DNA of 64,000 nt, taken from positions 1,798,001-1,862,000 of the forward strand of contig NZ_CP019510.1 of assembly GCF_002002885.1 (NCBI RefSeq). Reading direction: 5' to 3'. A program made the position numbers and the translations under genes. Source of the DNA: Janthinobacterium sp. LM6. Lineage in GTDB: Bacteria; Pseudomonadota; Gammaproteobacteria; Burkholderiales; Burkholderiaceae_D. Shown one piece after another: positions 28,154-37,080 of this stretch. Position 1 is the first letter of the stretch. Each line of letters begins with the position of its first letter. The notes beneath the pieces are model-generated. The model saw nothing but the letters and a program-made list of their open reading frames with translations, did no database searches and was not told the DNA's origin.

Positions 28154-29392
28154 ATGTTGAATTCCTTGCGTAAAAAAGCCGTTGCCGCCGCCTTCACGGC
28201 CAGCCCGCGTTTGCCGGTTGCGCTGTTACTCTTGGGCACCCTGGCCAGCGGCGCCGCCGTGGCCGATATCAGCGATACCATCAAGCCTTTCGTTGCCACG
28301 TCCTATTCGTACGACGACAACCTGATGCGCCTGCCTGACGCTGTGCCGGGTTTTTCCGGCCCCCGCTCGGATACGTCGAGGATGCTGCAGGCGGGCTTCC
28401 TGTTCAACCGTCCCATCGGCCGCCAGATACTGACGGGGCAGGCCAAGTGGTCGAAGGTGAGCTTCAACCGCTTCAGCCAGTTCGACTACGACGGCAAGGA
28501 TTACCTGGCCGACCTGGAATGGCACATCGCCAACCACCTGGAAGGCCATGTGGGCGCCAGTTATTCGCAGACCCTGACGCCGTTCAGCGACTTCCAGAGC
28601 TCGGTGCGCAATTTGCGCACGCAGCGCCGCGAGTACGTGAATGGCGCATGGCGCTTCCACCCCAGCTGGCGCGTGCGCAGCGGCCTGTCGCGCGACCGCT
28701 ACTCGTATGACCTGCCGTCGCAGGCGTTTTCCAACTGGGTGGAAGACGCGACGGAATTTGGCGTCGACTACCTGGCGCGCAGCAACAGCCGCGTCGGCCT
28801 GCAGCTGCGCCACCTGAATGGCAAGTATCCGAACCGCGGCGCGCTCGACGCCAATGTGTACGGCAACGGCTATCGCCAGGACGAGGTCAAGGCCAACGTC
28901 CTCTGGGATTTCAGCGATATCACGCAGATGGAATTCCTCGGTGGCTGGGTGCGCCACCGCAACAACTTGCTGTCCGGTCGCGATACCAGCGGCACGAATG
29001 GCCGGCTGAGCGTGTACTGGAAGCCGTTGGGCAAGGTCAATTTCACGGGCATCGTCTGGCGCGAATTCGGTTCCGTCGACAATTCGCTGGTGACGAGCAG
29101 CCTGAACACGGGCGCCAGCCTGGGCGCGACCTGGACGGCCACGTCGAAGGTGCGCGTGGATGCGCAGCTGCGCCAGGAACGGCGCGATTTCGAGGCCGTC
29201 AGCGGCCTGGTGCTGCCCGGCGACGGGCGCGACACCACGCGCACGGCCTCGCTGGGCGCGACGTATGCGCCGCACCGGAAAATCCAGCTTGGCGTGCGCG
29301 TGTTCCACGAGCGGCGCGAAGGCGTCGCCATCATCGATAGCGGCAGCTACCGGGCCAAGGGCATTTCCTTCAATGGCAGCGTACAGTTTTAA
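28154..29392 (+). CDS. epsL: EpsL-type outer-membrane beta-barrel protein of the exosortase-B EPS system
   Basis: A 412-residue protein matching the EpsL family (TIGR03014), proposed as an outer-membrane component of exopolysaccharide export in exosortase-B loci. ATG 28154 gives a signal sequence (LLLLGTLASGAAVA) and then DISDTIKPFVATSYSYDDNLMRLPD, the start typical of these barrels. The rest is an alternating hydrophobic/polar pattern with many aromatic residues and ends in a terminal Phe (NGSVQF), as in outer-membrane barrels. It sits 40 nt after the protease gene and 8 nt before the initiating transferase gene, so the three are probably one transcript. Confidence 0.87.
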   Translation: MLNSLRKKAVAAAFTASPRLPVALLLLGTLASGAAVADISDTIKPFVATSYSYDDNLMRLPDAVPGFSGPRSDTSRMLQAGFLFNRPIGRQILTGQAKWSKVSFNRFSQFDYDGKDYLADLEWHIANHLEGHVGASYSQTLTPFSDFQSSVRNLRTQRREYVNGAWRFHPSWRVRSGLSRDRYSYDLPSQAFSNWVEDATEFGVDYLARSNSRVGLQLRHLNGKYPNRGALDANVYGNGYRQDEVKANVLWDFSDITQMEFLGGWVRHRNNLLSGRDTSGTNGRLSVYWKPLGKVNFTGIVWREFGSVDNSLVTSSLNTGASLGATWTATSKVRVDAQLRQERRDFEAVSGLVLPGDGRDTTRTASLGATYAPHRKIQLGVRVFHERREGVAIIDSGSYRAKGISFNGSVQF

Positions 29393-29400
29393 AGATCAAC

Positions 29401-30783
29401 ATGACTGTCAATGATATACCCCTGATTTCGTTTTTCCAGCGCGTCCTCGACCCGATCATCATCATGGGCTTGCTGTACCTGATGACGGTTTTGTCGGGTT
29501 CGACCTTCACCGGCTATACGCTGGTGCTGATGATACTGGCCGTCTTCATTTCGTCGACGGTATACCAGCATGTCGACCCCTACCGTACCTGGCGCAGCGG
29601 CCGCATGCTGGCGTATGCGCGCGATATCCTCGTCGGCTGGACGATCGTCGCGCTGATCCTCACCTTCCTGGGCTCGGCCACGGGCCTGGCCTATCATTTC
29701 GATACCGAAGTGGTGCTGGCCTGGTTTGTCCTCACGCCCTTCGTGCTGCTGGCCGGGCACCTGGCCGGGCGCAGGTTCAGCCTGCGCCCGGACGGCGACA
29801 GCGAAGTGCGCTCGGTGGTCATCATCGGCGCCAACGACGCCAGCCTGAAGTTTGCCGCCACCGTCGAGCGCAATGCCAACCTGTTCATGCACGTGCACGG
29901 CTTTTTCGATGACCGCACGGACGACCGCTGGCCGGAAAAGATGCGCGAACCCATGCTGGGGCGCATGGATGATATCGCCTCCTACGTGCGCGAGCACAAC
30001 ATCAAGATGATCTTCATCAGCCAGCCGATTTCGGCCCAGCCGCGCATCCGCAAGATGCTCGACGAGCTCGAAGATACGACGGCTTCCGTGTATTTCCTGC
30101 CCGATATTTATATCTTCGACCTGATGCAGGCGCGTTTCGACAACGTGGGCGGCATGCCCGTCATCGCCATCCGTGAATCGCCGTTCACGGGCTTTAACAG
30201 CATGGTCAAGCGGGGCAGCGATATCGTGCTGGGGCTGATGATCCAGATCCTGCTGCTGCCGGTGATGCTGGTCATCGCCATCGCCGTCAAGACCACCTCG
30301 AAAGGTCCGGTGATTTTCCGCCAGCGCCGCTATGGCCTGTATGGCGAGGAAATCGTCGTCTACAAGTTCCGCTCCATGACGGTGGGCGAAGATGGCGACA
30401 ATGTAGTGCAGGCCACCAGGAACGACCAGCGCGTGACGCGCGTCGGCGCCTTCCTGCGCCGCAGCTCGCTCGACGAGCTGCCGCAATTTCTCAACGTCTT
30501 GCAGGGCCGCATGAGCATCGTCGGGCCGCGCCCCCATGCCGTCGTGCACAACGAGCAGTACCGCAAGCTGATCAAGGGCTACATGCTGCGCCACAAGGTC
30601 AAGCCCGGCATTACGGGCTGGGCCCAGGTCAACGGTTTGCGGGGCGAGACGGAAACGCTGGACAAGATGGAGGCGCGCATCCATTTCGACCTCGATTACC
30701 TGCGCAACTGGTCGCTGTGGCTGGATCTGTGGATTATCGCGCGCACGGTCAAAGTGGTGCTGGCGCGAGAGAACGCCCATTGA
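29401..30783 (+). CDS. epsB: Undecaprenyl-phosphate sugar phosphotransferase (initiating, WcaJ-like)
   Basis: A 460-residue polyprenol-phosphate hexose-1-phosphate transferase that starts repeat-unit synthesis by loading the first sugar phosphate onto undecaprenyl phosphate. Four or five N-terminal helices (residues 10-115) precede a CoA-binding-like domain (VVIIGANDASLKFAATVERN). A re-entrant helix LGLMIQILLLPVMLVIAIAV and the catalytic bacterial-sugar-transferase domain follow: KTTSKGPVIFRQRRYG, YKFRSMTV, RRSSLDELPQFLNVLQGRMSIVGPRPH and KPGITGWAQVNGLRGET. The size and layout fit the undecaprenyl-phosphate glucose phosphotransferase group; sugar identity is not certain. The symbol epsB follows naming in Methylobacillus-type exosortase-B loci. 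Confidence 0.93.
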   Translation: MTVNDIPLISFFQRVLDPIIIMGLLYLMTVLSGSTFTGYTLVLMILAVFISSTVYQHVDPYRTWRSGRMLAYARDILVGWTIVALILTFLGSATGLAYHFDTEVVLAWFVLTPFVLLAGHLAGRRFSLRPDGDSEVRSVVIIGANDASLKFAATVERNANLFMHVHGFFDDRTDDRWPEKMREPMLGRMDDIASYVREHNIKMIFISQPISAQPRIRKMLDELEDTTASVYFLPDIYIFDLMQARFDNVGGMPVIAIRESPFTGFNSMVKRGSDIVLGLMIQILLLPVMLVIAIAVKTTSKGPVIFRQRRYGLYGEEIVVYKFRSMTVGEDGDNVVQATRNDQRVTRVGAFLRRSSLDELPQFLNVLQGRMSIVGPRPHAVVHNEQYRKLIKGYMLRHKVKPGITGWAQVNGLRGETETLDKMEARIHFDLDYLRNWSLWLDLWIIARTVKVVLARENAH

Positions 30784-31310
30784 GCGTCAGTATGCTGCCG
30801 GCAGGAAAAAATAGCGTTTGAATATACTTTGCACGGAGTCAATACGCGTTAAAATGGAGCATCTATAGAGCACCAGCGCATTACGCGACCACTCCGCGCT
30901 CACCTTGCCACGAGTCGTGCCGGCCATGCGCCATTACTTTCCTCTTGGAAAGGGTTCACGATGTGAGCAGTATCCGGCCTTGCCCCTGCCGGACGTGCGT
31001 CACCCTGACGGGAAACCGTCCGGGACGGCACGCGCCAACTATCGATTTTAAAGTCGGTCTGAACCACGCAATACATAATTTTTTGCAATCAAGTAGACTG
31101 TGGAAATAGTTGTTTTTATATCTCATTAGTAGATTTTTAAGCAAATATTTTGCTTGTCGTCATGCATTATGTGTATTATGTTTACAATATTGTTAATTAT
31201 TTGACGAATAACTATTTTTCGGGGCATCCGTGCAGTGCAGCCTGGCCATGGCCCGTTATACTGCGCCGGATTTTCCACCCCCGTCATACCTGTCATCCGA
31301 AGGAGCACGC
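30784..31310 (+). other. 527-bp gap upstream of epsD
   Basis: No convincing gene is seen on either strand. The first half (to about 31040) is GC-rich and full of stem-loops, listed separately. The second half (31040-31230) is strikingly A/T-rich and is the likely promoter zone; TTGCTT (31150-31155), 18 nt, TATTAT (31174-31179) is one candidate, and TATACT at 31257-31262 another -10. No sigma-54 -24/-12 pair with correct spacing was found. Short reverse-strand open frames here lack ribosome sites and look random. Confidence 0.6.
30896..31032. other. Cluster of strong stem-loops, possible structured RNA
   Basis: Four stems occur in 137 nt. GCTCAC (30898-30903) pairs with GTGAGC (30963-30968) and encloses two hairpins: CACGA-G-TCGTG (30909-30919) and CTTTCC-TCTT-GGAAAG (30937-30952). 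Next is TCCGGC (30973-30978) with GCCGGA (30988-30993). Last is a long arm from CGTGC (30994) to GCACG (31032) capped by GACGG-GAAA-CCGTC, a GNRA tetraloop. Tetraloop capping and nested pairing are typical of selected RNA structure. It fits no riboswitch class I know. Strand is undetermined. Confidence 0.4.
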
Positions 31311-32249
31311 TTGAATCATTTTATTCACTCCCGCCCCGCGCCACGTGTGTTGTGCGCCGCCCTGGTCCTGCTGGCCGCTGCCGGCCTGTCCGCTTGCGGC
31401 AACAAGGAAAAAAAGGCTGGCCAGGCGCTGGCCAGCGTGAACGGCGAAGAAATCACCGTCTTGCAGTTGAATGAAGAGTTGCAGCGCGCCGGCGTGCAGG
31501 CGCCGCAGCAGGCCGCGGCCAGCAAGCAGTTGCTCGAGTCGCTGATCGACCGCCAGTTGCTGCAGAACGAAGCGGCCAAGGAAAAGGTCGACCGCGATCC
31601 GAAAGTCATGCAGGCCATCGAGCGCGCCAAGGCGCTGATCGTTGCCCAGGCATACATGCAAAAGCGCATCGGCGCGGCCACCCGCCCGAGCAAAGCCGAA
31701 GTGGAAGAGTATTTCGCGAAAAACCCGCTGTTCTTCAGCCAGCGCAAGCAATTCGATCTGCGCGAGCTGGTCATCCCGACGGCGGCGCTGAACGATGAGC
31801 TCAAAGCCGTCATGGACCGCGCCAAGTCGCTGGAAGATGTGGCGCAATGGCTCGACGAGCACAAGATCGCGTTCGGCCGCACGCAGGTATCGCGCACCAG
31901 CGCCGACCTGGCGCCCGAACTGAGCAGCAAACTGCAATCGATGCCGAAGGGCCAGCTGTTCATCGTGCGCGAAGGCGAGCGCAGCCTGCTCATCGCGCTG
32001 GCCGATATCAAGGACAGCCCGGTGGGCCTGGACGCGGCGGCGCCGCAAATCGAGCAGTTCCTGGCCAACAAGAAGAACAAGGATGCGGCCGAAGCGGAAC
32101 TGAAGCGTCTGCGCGCCAGCGCCAAGATCGAGTATTTCAACAAGGATGCAGCGGCTACGGCCTCGGCTACGGCCAGCGCACCTGCGGCAGCGGCGCCGGC
32201 GAACAGCGCGCATGAGGCCAACGAGCGCGGCGTGGCTGGATTGAAATAA
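31311..32249 (+). CDS. epsD: EpsD-family peptidyl-prolyl cis-trans isomerase lipoprotein
   Basis: A 312-residue lipoprotein of the EpsD family (SurA/PrsA-like), thought to help fold or assemble envelope parts of the EPS exporter. The start is TTG 31311: AAGGAG lies 5 nt before it, and the protein then opens with a lipoprotein signal (ALVLLAAAGLSACG, Cys near residue 28). A SurA-like helical chaperone domain follows (VNGEEITVLQLNEELQRAGV, LLESLIDRQLLQNEA), then KAEVEEYFAKNPLFFSQRKQFDLRELVI and a parvulin-like region that seems shortened. The tail is Ala-rich. The ATG 31248 in the same frame would spoil the signal peptide. It is the first gene of the epsD-E-F-G-xrtB-epsI run. Confidence 0.88.
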   Translation: MNHFIHSRPAPRVLCAALVLLAAAGLSACGNKEKKAGQALASVNGEEITVLQLNEELQRAGVQAPQQAAASKQLLESLIDRQLLQNEAAKEKVDRDPKVMQAIERAKALIVAQAYMQKRIGAATRPSKAEVEEYFAKNPLFFSQRKQFDLRELVIPTAALNDELKAVMDRAKSLEDVAQWLDEHKIAFGRTQVSRTSADLAPELSSKLQSMPKGQLFIVREGERSLLIALADIKDSPVGLDAAAPQIEQFLANKKNKDAAEAELKRLRASAKIEYFNKDAAATASATASAPAAAAPANSAHEANERGVAGLK

Positions 32250-32305
32250 GTGACTTATCGACAAGTAGTTAAACATCAGCAATCTACCAACGGGAATCTG
32301 TAATC

Positions 32306-33094
32306 ATGAAACGACTCGCAAACTGGATGATGGCGGCCTTTCTGGCCCTCGCCGCAGGCATGGCCGGTGCAGCCGATGTCCCCCTTGGGGCTGGTGATGT
32401 GCTGAAAATCTCCGTCTACGGCAACCCGGACCTGGGCCTGGAAACGCGCGTCAGCGAAGCGGGCGAAATCACCTTCCCGCTGGTGGGCGCGGTGGCCGTC
32501 GGCGGCCTGTCCACCTCGGCAGCGGAAAAGAAACTGGGCGGCCTGCTCGAGAGCGGCGGCTTCCTGCGCAAGGCGCAAGTCAACATCATCGTCACCAGCC
32601 TGCAAAGCCAGCAGGCGTCCGTGCTGGGCCAGGTCAACCGCCCGGGCCGCTATCCGGTGGAAGGCAAGCGCAGCGTGATGGACATGCTGGCCATGGCCGG
32701 CGGCGTCAGTCCTGACGGCGCCGACCAGATCACCGTGATCCGCAAGCGCGGCGGCACTGCCACGCGCGACGTGGCCGACATTCTCGACATCGTGCGCAAC
32801 GGCGACCTGAAGGGCGACATGGAAGTGGGCGGCAACGACATCATCTACGTGGAACGCGCGCCGCGCTTCTACATCTACGGCGAAGTCCAGCGCCCGGGCG
32901 CTTTCCGCCTGGAACGCAACATGACCGTGCTGCAAGCCCTGTCCGTGGGCGGTGGCCTGACGTTGCGCGGCACCGAACGCGGCGTGCGCGTCAAGCGCCG
33001 CAATGCGGAAGGCCAGATGGAAGTGTTGTCGGTCAAGCATGACGACCTGCTGCGCGTCGACGATGTCGTGTATGTCCAGGAAAGCCTGTTCTAA
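32306..33094 (+). CDS. epsE: EpsE polysaccharide export protein (Wza-like)
   Basis: A 262-residue periplasmic/outer-membrane export protein. The signal peptide ends AGAA; there is no lipobox Cys, unlike Wza. The poly-export domain is [38 protein letters not shown] (residues about 26-65), followed by two SLBB domains: [29 protein letters not shown] and [29 protein letters not shown]. The end, [11 protein letters not shown], is standard for the EpsE family (TIGR03028). It would form the channel for the polymer across the envelope with EpsF. It follows epsD by 56 nt and precedes epsF by 41 nt. Confidence 0.93.
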   Translation: MKRLANWMMAAFLALAAGMAGAADVPLGAGDVLKISVYGNPDLGLETRVSEAGEITFPLVGAVAVGGLSTSAAEKKLGGLLESGGFLRKAQVNIIVTSLQSQQASVLGQVNRPGRYPVEGKRSVMDMLAMAGGVSPDGADQITVIRKRGGTATRDVADILDIVRNGDLKGDMEVGGNDIIYVERAPRFYIYGEVQRPGAFRLERNMTVLQALSVGGGLTLRGTERGVRVKRRNAEGQMEVLSVKHDDLLRVDDVVYVQESLF

Positions 33095-33135
33095 GAGCAA
33101 CTGGCTCCCTACCTTTTTGTATTGAAAGTTTCCAA

Positions 33136-34533
33136 ATGAACCTCACCCAACTATTGCTGATCCTTCGGGCACGCAAGAAGATTGTGCTGCTGACCTTGAT
33201 GATCACCGTGGCGCTGGCGCTGGGCGTCAGCCTGGTGCTGCCGAAGACCTACAAGGCCACCAGCACCTTGCTGCTGAACTACAAGGGCGTCGATCCCCTG
33301 ACGGGCATGACCATGCCGGGGCAGTTGCTGCCTGGCTACATGGCGACCCAGGTCGATATTATCGGCAGCAAGAATGTGGCCTTGCGCGTCGTCGACCAGC
33401 TGGAACTGGCGCGCAGCCCCGCCGTGATCGCCCAGTTCAATGACGCGGCGCAAGGCAAGGGCACGGTGCGCGACTGGCTGGCCGACTTGCTGCTGAAGAA
33501 ACTCGAAGTGATGCCGTCGCGCGAAAGCAGCGTGGTCGATGTCAGCTTCAAGGGCGCCGACCCGCAATTCGTCGCGGCCGTCTCGAACGCCTTTGCGGAA
33601 CAGTATCAAAAGGTCAGCATCCAGCTGAAGGTCGACCCGATGCGCAAGGCGACGACGTATTTCGATGACCAGACTAAATTGCTGCGCGACAACGTCGAGC
33701 GCGCGCAAAGCCGCCTGTCGAAATACCAGCAGGACAATGGCATCGTCAGCGTCGACAACCGCCTCGATGTGGAATCGAACCGCCTGAACGACCTGTCGGC
33801 GCAACTGGTGCTGGCGCAGGGCCAGGCCATGGAAGCCAATTCGCGCCAGCGCATGGCGCAGGGCGGCAACCTGTCCGAATCGCCGGACGTCGCGTCGAAT
33901 CCGCTGATCCAGAGCCTGAAGCTGGGCCTGGGCAATGCCGAGGGTAAATTGGCCGAGCTGGGCCAGCGCCTGGACCGCAATCACCCGCAATACCAGAGCG
34001 CCAAGGCGGAAGTGGACAAGCTGCGCCGCGACCTGGCCGAGCAGACGCGCGCCACCTCGCAAAGCGTGGGCAACAATGCGCAGATCCTGCAGCAGCGCGA
34101 AGGCGCGATCCGCGCCGCACTGGCGGCGCAAAAAGCCAAGGTGCTGGAACTGAACCGGACGCGCGATGAAATGGGCGTGCTGAGCAAGGATGTGGAAAGC
34201 GCCCAGCGCGCCTTCGACGTGACCTCGCAGCGCCTGTCGCAGACGCGCATCGAAGGCCAGGCGGAGCAGTCCGATATCGCCATGCTCAATCCGGCCACGG
34301 CGCCGATCGAGCCGGACAGCCCGAAGATTCTCCGCAACGTGCTGCTGTCGATCTTCCTCGGCCTCATGCTGGGCTGCGGCATCGCGCTGCTGGCCGAATT
34401 GCTGGACCGCCGTATCCGTTCCGACCAGGACCTGAGCGAAGTGCTGCAGATTCCCGTGTTCGGCGTGGTCGACTGGAAACCTAAACAGCGTCGCATGCGC
34501 GGCATGCTGCCGCGCCGTTTGCGCCTGAACTGA
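33136..34533 (+). CDS. epsF: EpsF chain-length determinant (Wzz/PCP family)
   Basis: A 465-residue polysaccharide co-polymerase. It has an N-terminal membrane helix ([21 protein letters not shown]) directly followed by [13 protein letters not shown] long periplasmic coiled coil runs across residues about 170-370 ([51 protein letters not shown]). The second membrane helix is [32 protein letters not shown], where the Pro/Gly-rich Wzz motif sits. It controls chain length and couples to the kinase-like EpsG. The cytoplasmic tail ends 13 nt before the EpsG start. Confidence 0.93.
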   Translation: MNLTQLLLILRARKKIVLLTLMITVALALGVSLVLPKTYKATSTLLLNYKGVDPLTGMTMPGQLLPGYMATQVDIIGSKNVALRVVDQLELARSPAVIAQFNDAAQGKGTVRDWLADLLLKKLEVMPSRESSVVDVSFKGADPQFVAAVSNAFAEQYQKVSIQLKVDPMRKATTYFDDQTKLLRDNVERAQSRLSKYQQDNGIVSVDNRLDVESNRLNDLSAQLVLAQGQAMEANSRQRMAQGGNLSESPDVASNPLIQSLKLGLGNAEGKLAELGQRLDRNHPQYQSAKAEVDKLRRDLAEQTRATSQSVGNNAQILQQREGAIRAALAAQKAKVLELNRTRDEMGVLSKDVESAQRAFDVTSQRLSQTRIEGQAEQSDIAMLNPATAPIEPDSPKILRNVLLSIFLGLMLGCGIALLAELLDRRIRSDQDLSEVLQIPVFGVVDWKPKQRRMRGMLPRRLRLN

Positions 34534-34546
34534 GATGGAACCTATC

Positions 34547-35425
34547 ATGACTTCAAGTCCACACCTCCTCAATACCACTGCGCCGCTGGCGCGCGGCACC
34601 GATTCCAGCATTGGCGGCCTGTTGCTCGAATCGGGCAAGATCACGCCGGAAAACGCCGAACGCGTGCTGCGCATGCAAAAGGAACTGGGCATCCGCTTCG
34701 GCGAAGCGGCCTTGCGCCTGGGCCTGATCACGGAAGCCGATATCGAGCAAGTGCTGGCGCGCCAGTTCGACTACCCGTACCTGCAGCCGGGCGCCGGCAA
34801 GTATCCGCAGGAACTGGTGGCCGCCTACCAGCCTTTCAGCCACCAGGTGGAAACCCTGCGCGCCGTGCGCAGCCAGCTGATGCTGCGCTGGTTCGCCCGC
34901 GGCAGCAAGTCGCTGGTGGTGCTGGGCATGGAGCCGGGCGACGGCGCCAGCCTGTTCGCGGCCAACCTGGCCGTGGTGTTTTCCCAGCTGGGCGAGCACA
35001 CCTTGCTGGTCGACGCCAACCTGCGCGCACCGCGCCAGCAGGAAATCTTCGACCTGAAGACGCGCCAGGGCCTGTCCGACGTGCTGGCCGGCCGCGCCGA
35101 ACTCGATATCATCGCCAAGGTGGAATCGTTTGTCGCGCTGTCGGTGCTGTCCGCCGGCACCTTGCCGCCGAATCCGCAGGAACTGCTCAGCCGTACCTCC
35201 TTCGTCACGCTCAACAAGCAGCTGGAAAGCCGCTACGACGTGGTGCTGTACGACGTGCCGGCGTATGCCACCGGTTCCGATGCGCTGGCCGTGGCGGCGC
35301 GTGCCGGCGGCGTGCTGCTGGTGGCGCGCAAGAACAAGACGCCGATGGCGGAAGTGGCGGCCATGGCCGAGCAAATGACGCATAGCGGCGCCCAGGTGGT
35401 CGGTTCCGTGATGGTCGACTTTTGA
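34547..35425 (+). CDS. epsG: EpsG-type chain-length/tyrosine-kinase-like protein with degenerate P-loop
   Basis: A 292-residue protein. ATG 34547 has GGAA upstream; ATG 34535 is the alternative. Residues about 18-85 form a GspE/MshE-N-like domain (GGLLLESGKITPENAERVLRMQKELG). Residues about 110-290 form the MinD/BY-kinase-like P-loop domain. The Walker A equivalent reads GMEPGDGAS (residues 127-135): the Lys is Ala134. Walker A' reads LLVDANLR, with Asn158 where the second Asp is usual. Walker B reads VVLYDVPAYA. No Tyr cluster is at the C-terminus. EpsG partners EpsF in exosortase-B loci. Here kinase activity looks doubtful, so it may be a scaffold. It shares one base with the xrtB start. 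Confidence 0.88.
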   Translation: MTSSPHLLNTTAPLARGTDSSIGGLLLESGKITPENAERVLRMQKELGIRFGEAALRLGLITEADIEQVLARQFDYPYLQPGAGKYPQELVAAYQPFSHQVETLRAVRSQLMLRWFARGSKSLVVLGMEPGDGASLFAANLAVVFSQLGEHTLLVDANLRAPRQQEIFDLKTRQGLSDVLAGRAELDIIAKVESFVALSVLSAGTLPPNPQELLSRTSFVTLNKQLESRYDVVLYDVPAYATGSDALAVAARAGGVLLVARKNKTPMAEVAAMAEQMTHSGAQVVGSVMVDF

Positions 35426-36333
35426 TGACTGCGCCAGGCCACGCCATGCCGCCGGCGCAGGCCGGCCGCTCCGCCGTGCCGGACTGGCTGCCGCTGGCGC
35501 TGGGTTTCCTGGCCATGCTCGCGCCCAGCCTGGTCGGGCTGTTCCGCGGCATCTGGTCCACCGAAGAGCAGGCGCACGGTCCCATCATCCTGGCCCTGTC
35601 GCTGTGGCTGATCTACCGCAAATGGCCCGAGATGCTGGCGCAGAGCGCCGGCGCCCGTCCGGCCCGCGCCGGCTGGCCGCTGCTGGCCGTTTCGCTGCTG
35701 CTGTATGTGCTGGGCCGTTCGCAGCATATCCTGTCGCTGGAAATCCTTGCCCTGATCGGCACCGGCCTGTCGTTGCTGCTGCTCAAGCGCGGCTGGATTG
35801 CCGCGCGCATCCTGTGGTTTCCCTTCTTTTTCATGCTGTTCATGGTGCCGCTGCCGCTGCCGCTGGTGACGACCCTGACCATGCCGATGAAAATGGCGGT
35901 TTCGTATGTGACCGAACACCTGCTTTTCCTGGCCGGCTATCCGATCGCCCGCAATGGCGTGATCCTGCAGATCGGCCAGTACCAGCTGCTGGTGGCCGAC
36001 GCCTGCGCCGGCTTGCAGACCCTGCTGACGCTTGAAGCGCTGGGCCTGTTCTATCTGAACCTGGTGCGGCATACTTCGCCGTTCCGCAACATCGTGCTGG
36101 CCCTGCTGATCGTGCCGATTTCCTTTACTGCCAATGTCATCCGCGTGATGGTGCTGACCCTGATCACGTATTACTTCGGCGACGCGGCCGGGCAGGGCTT
36201 CCTGCATGGCTTCGCCGGCATGGTGCTGTTCATTTCCGCGCTGCTGCTGATCCTCAGTGTCGACAGCTTGCTGCAGTGGATCGTGCGCAAGCGCCAGGCG
36301 GGCCGCGCGCCAACCGTGGGAGCGTCGACATGA
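35425..36333 (+). CDS. xrtB: Exosortase B
   Basis: A 302-residue polytopic membrane cysteine transpeptidase/protease that recognises PEP-CTERM signals. The catalytic residues are all present in family motifs: Cys194 in ADACAGLQTLLTLEAL, Arg240 in NVIRVMVLTLITYYFGD and His261 in FLHGFAGMVLF. About eight membrane helices are visible. The length (about 300) and the neighbours EpsD-G and EpsI place it in the XrtB subfamily rather than XrtA. The start shares base 35425 with the EpsG stop (TGATG), and the epsI ATG overlaps its stop. Likely substrates in this window are the PEP-CTERM proteins at 21501, 57559 and 61756. Confidence 0.95.
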   Translation: MTAPGHAMPPAQAGRSAVPDWLPLALGFLAMLAPSLVGLFRGIWSTEEQAHGPIILALSLWLIYRKWPEMLAQSAGARPARAGWPLLAVSLLLYVLGRSQHILSLEILALIGTGLSLLLLKRGWIAARILWFPFFFMLFMVPLPLPLVTTLTMPMKMAVSYVTEHLLFLAGYPIARNGVILQIGQYQLLVADACAGLQTLLTLEALGLFYLNLVRHTSPFRNIVLALLIVPISFTANVIRVMVLTLITYYFGDAAGQGFLHGFAGMVLFISALLLILSVDSLLQWIVRKRQAGRAPTVGAST

Positions 36334-37016
36334 ACGCGGCACTGCGCATGAATATGCTGCTGGGCGCCTTGCTGCTGGGCGCAGCCGTCCTCAGCCACGG
36401 CGTGGCGCCGGGCGTGAAGATGGCCGACCAGCGCCCGAGTTTTTCGCTGGAAGCGGCGATACCGCAAGCGTTCGGCGACTGGCGCGTCGACAGTTCCATC
36501 GTGCCGCTGCAGGTGGATCCGGAAACCCAGGAACGCCTGAACAAGATCTACAACCAGACCTTGTCGCGCACCTACATCAATGGGCACGGCGAACGGGTGA
36601 TGCTGTCGATCGCGTACGGCGGCGACCAGAGCGACAACATGGGCGTGCACAAGCCGGAAGTGTGCTACGCGGCGCAGGGTTTCCAGGTCGAGCGCGACGA
36701 ATACGGCGAGCTGGCCTCGGCCTACGGCAGCCTGCCCGTGAAGCGCTTGCTGGCCGTGAATGGCAACCGCAGCGAGCCCATCACCTACTGGATCACCATC
36801 GGCGACAAGATCAGCAAGGTGGGCATGCAGCAGCGCCTGGAGCAATTGCGCTATGGCCTGACGGGCACCGTGGCCGACGCCATGCTGTTCCGCGTGTCGA
36901 GCATCGATACGGACTTGCCGCGCGCCTACCGCTTGCAGGCCGATTTCGTCAACGGCTTGCTGGCCAGCATGCCGGCAGCGCAGCGCAGCCGCCTGATCGG
37001 CGCGCCGCCCGGATGA
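36330..37016 (+). CDS. epsI: EpsI-family exosortase-associated protein
   Basis: A 228-residue protein of the EpsI/DUF3485 family, which is encoded beside, or fused to, exosortases. It has one N-terminal membrane anchor (LLGALLLGAAVLSHGVAPG) and an outside domain with the hallmark SIAYGGDQSDNMGVHKPEVCYAAQGF (residues about 91-115, containing the conserved Cys) and RLLAVNGNRSEPITYWITIGD. The function is unknown; it may assist exosortase or polymer processing. The ATG at 36330 overlaps the exosortase stop by 4 nt, so translation is coupled. Confidence 0.93.
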   Translation: MNAALRMNMLLGALLLGAAVLSHGVAPGVKMADQRPSFSLEAAIPQAFGDWRVDSSIVPLQVDPETQERLNKIYNQTLSRTYINGHGERVMLSIAYGGDQSDNMGVHKPEVCYAAQGFQVERDEYGELASAYGSLPVKRLLAVNGNRSEPITYWITIGDKISKVGMQQRLEQLRYGLTGTVADAMLFRVSSIDTDLPRAYRLQADFVNGLLASMPAAQRSRLIGAPPG

Positions 37017-37080
37017 GGCATGGCTTGAACGATGACAAAGCGCCGGCGGGCGCGGCACGGCGTGGCGGACAGCGAGAATC

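Noticed and set aside
31001..31020. Hammerhead-ribozyme-like CTGA...GAAAC...GTC string
   Set aside because: There is no stem between CTGA and GAAAC; GAAA is simply the tetraloop of a hairpin.
30896..31032. c-di-GMP (GEMM) riboswitch in the EPS leader
   Set aside because: The conserved core segments of GEMM-I, such as the GCAAACC and GCAAAGCC strings, are absent.
30900..31144. Small minus-strand open frames in the epsD upstream gap
   Set aside because: No ribosome sites, poor starts, and they run through the stem-loop region.
31247..31264. Sigma-54-like TGGC...TGC pair before epsD
   Set aside because: The GG-to-GC spacing is 11 rather than 10 nt, which abolishes sigma-54 recognition.
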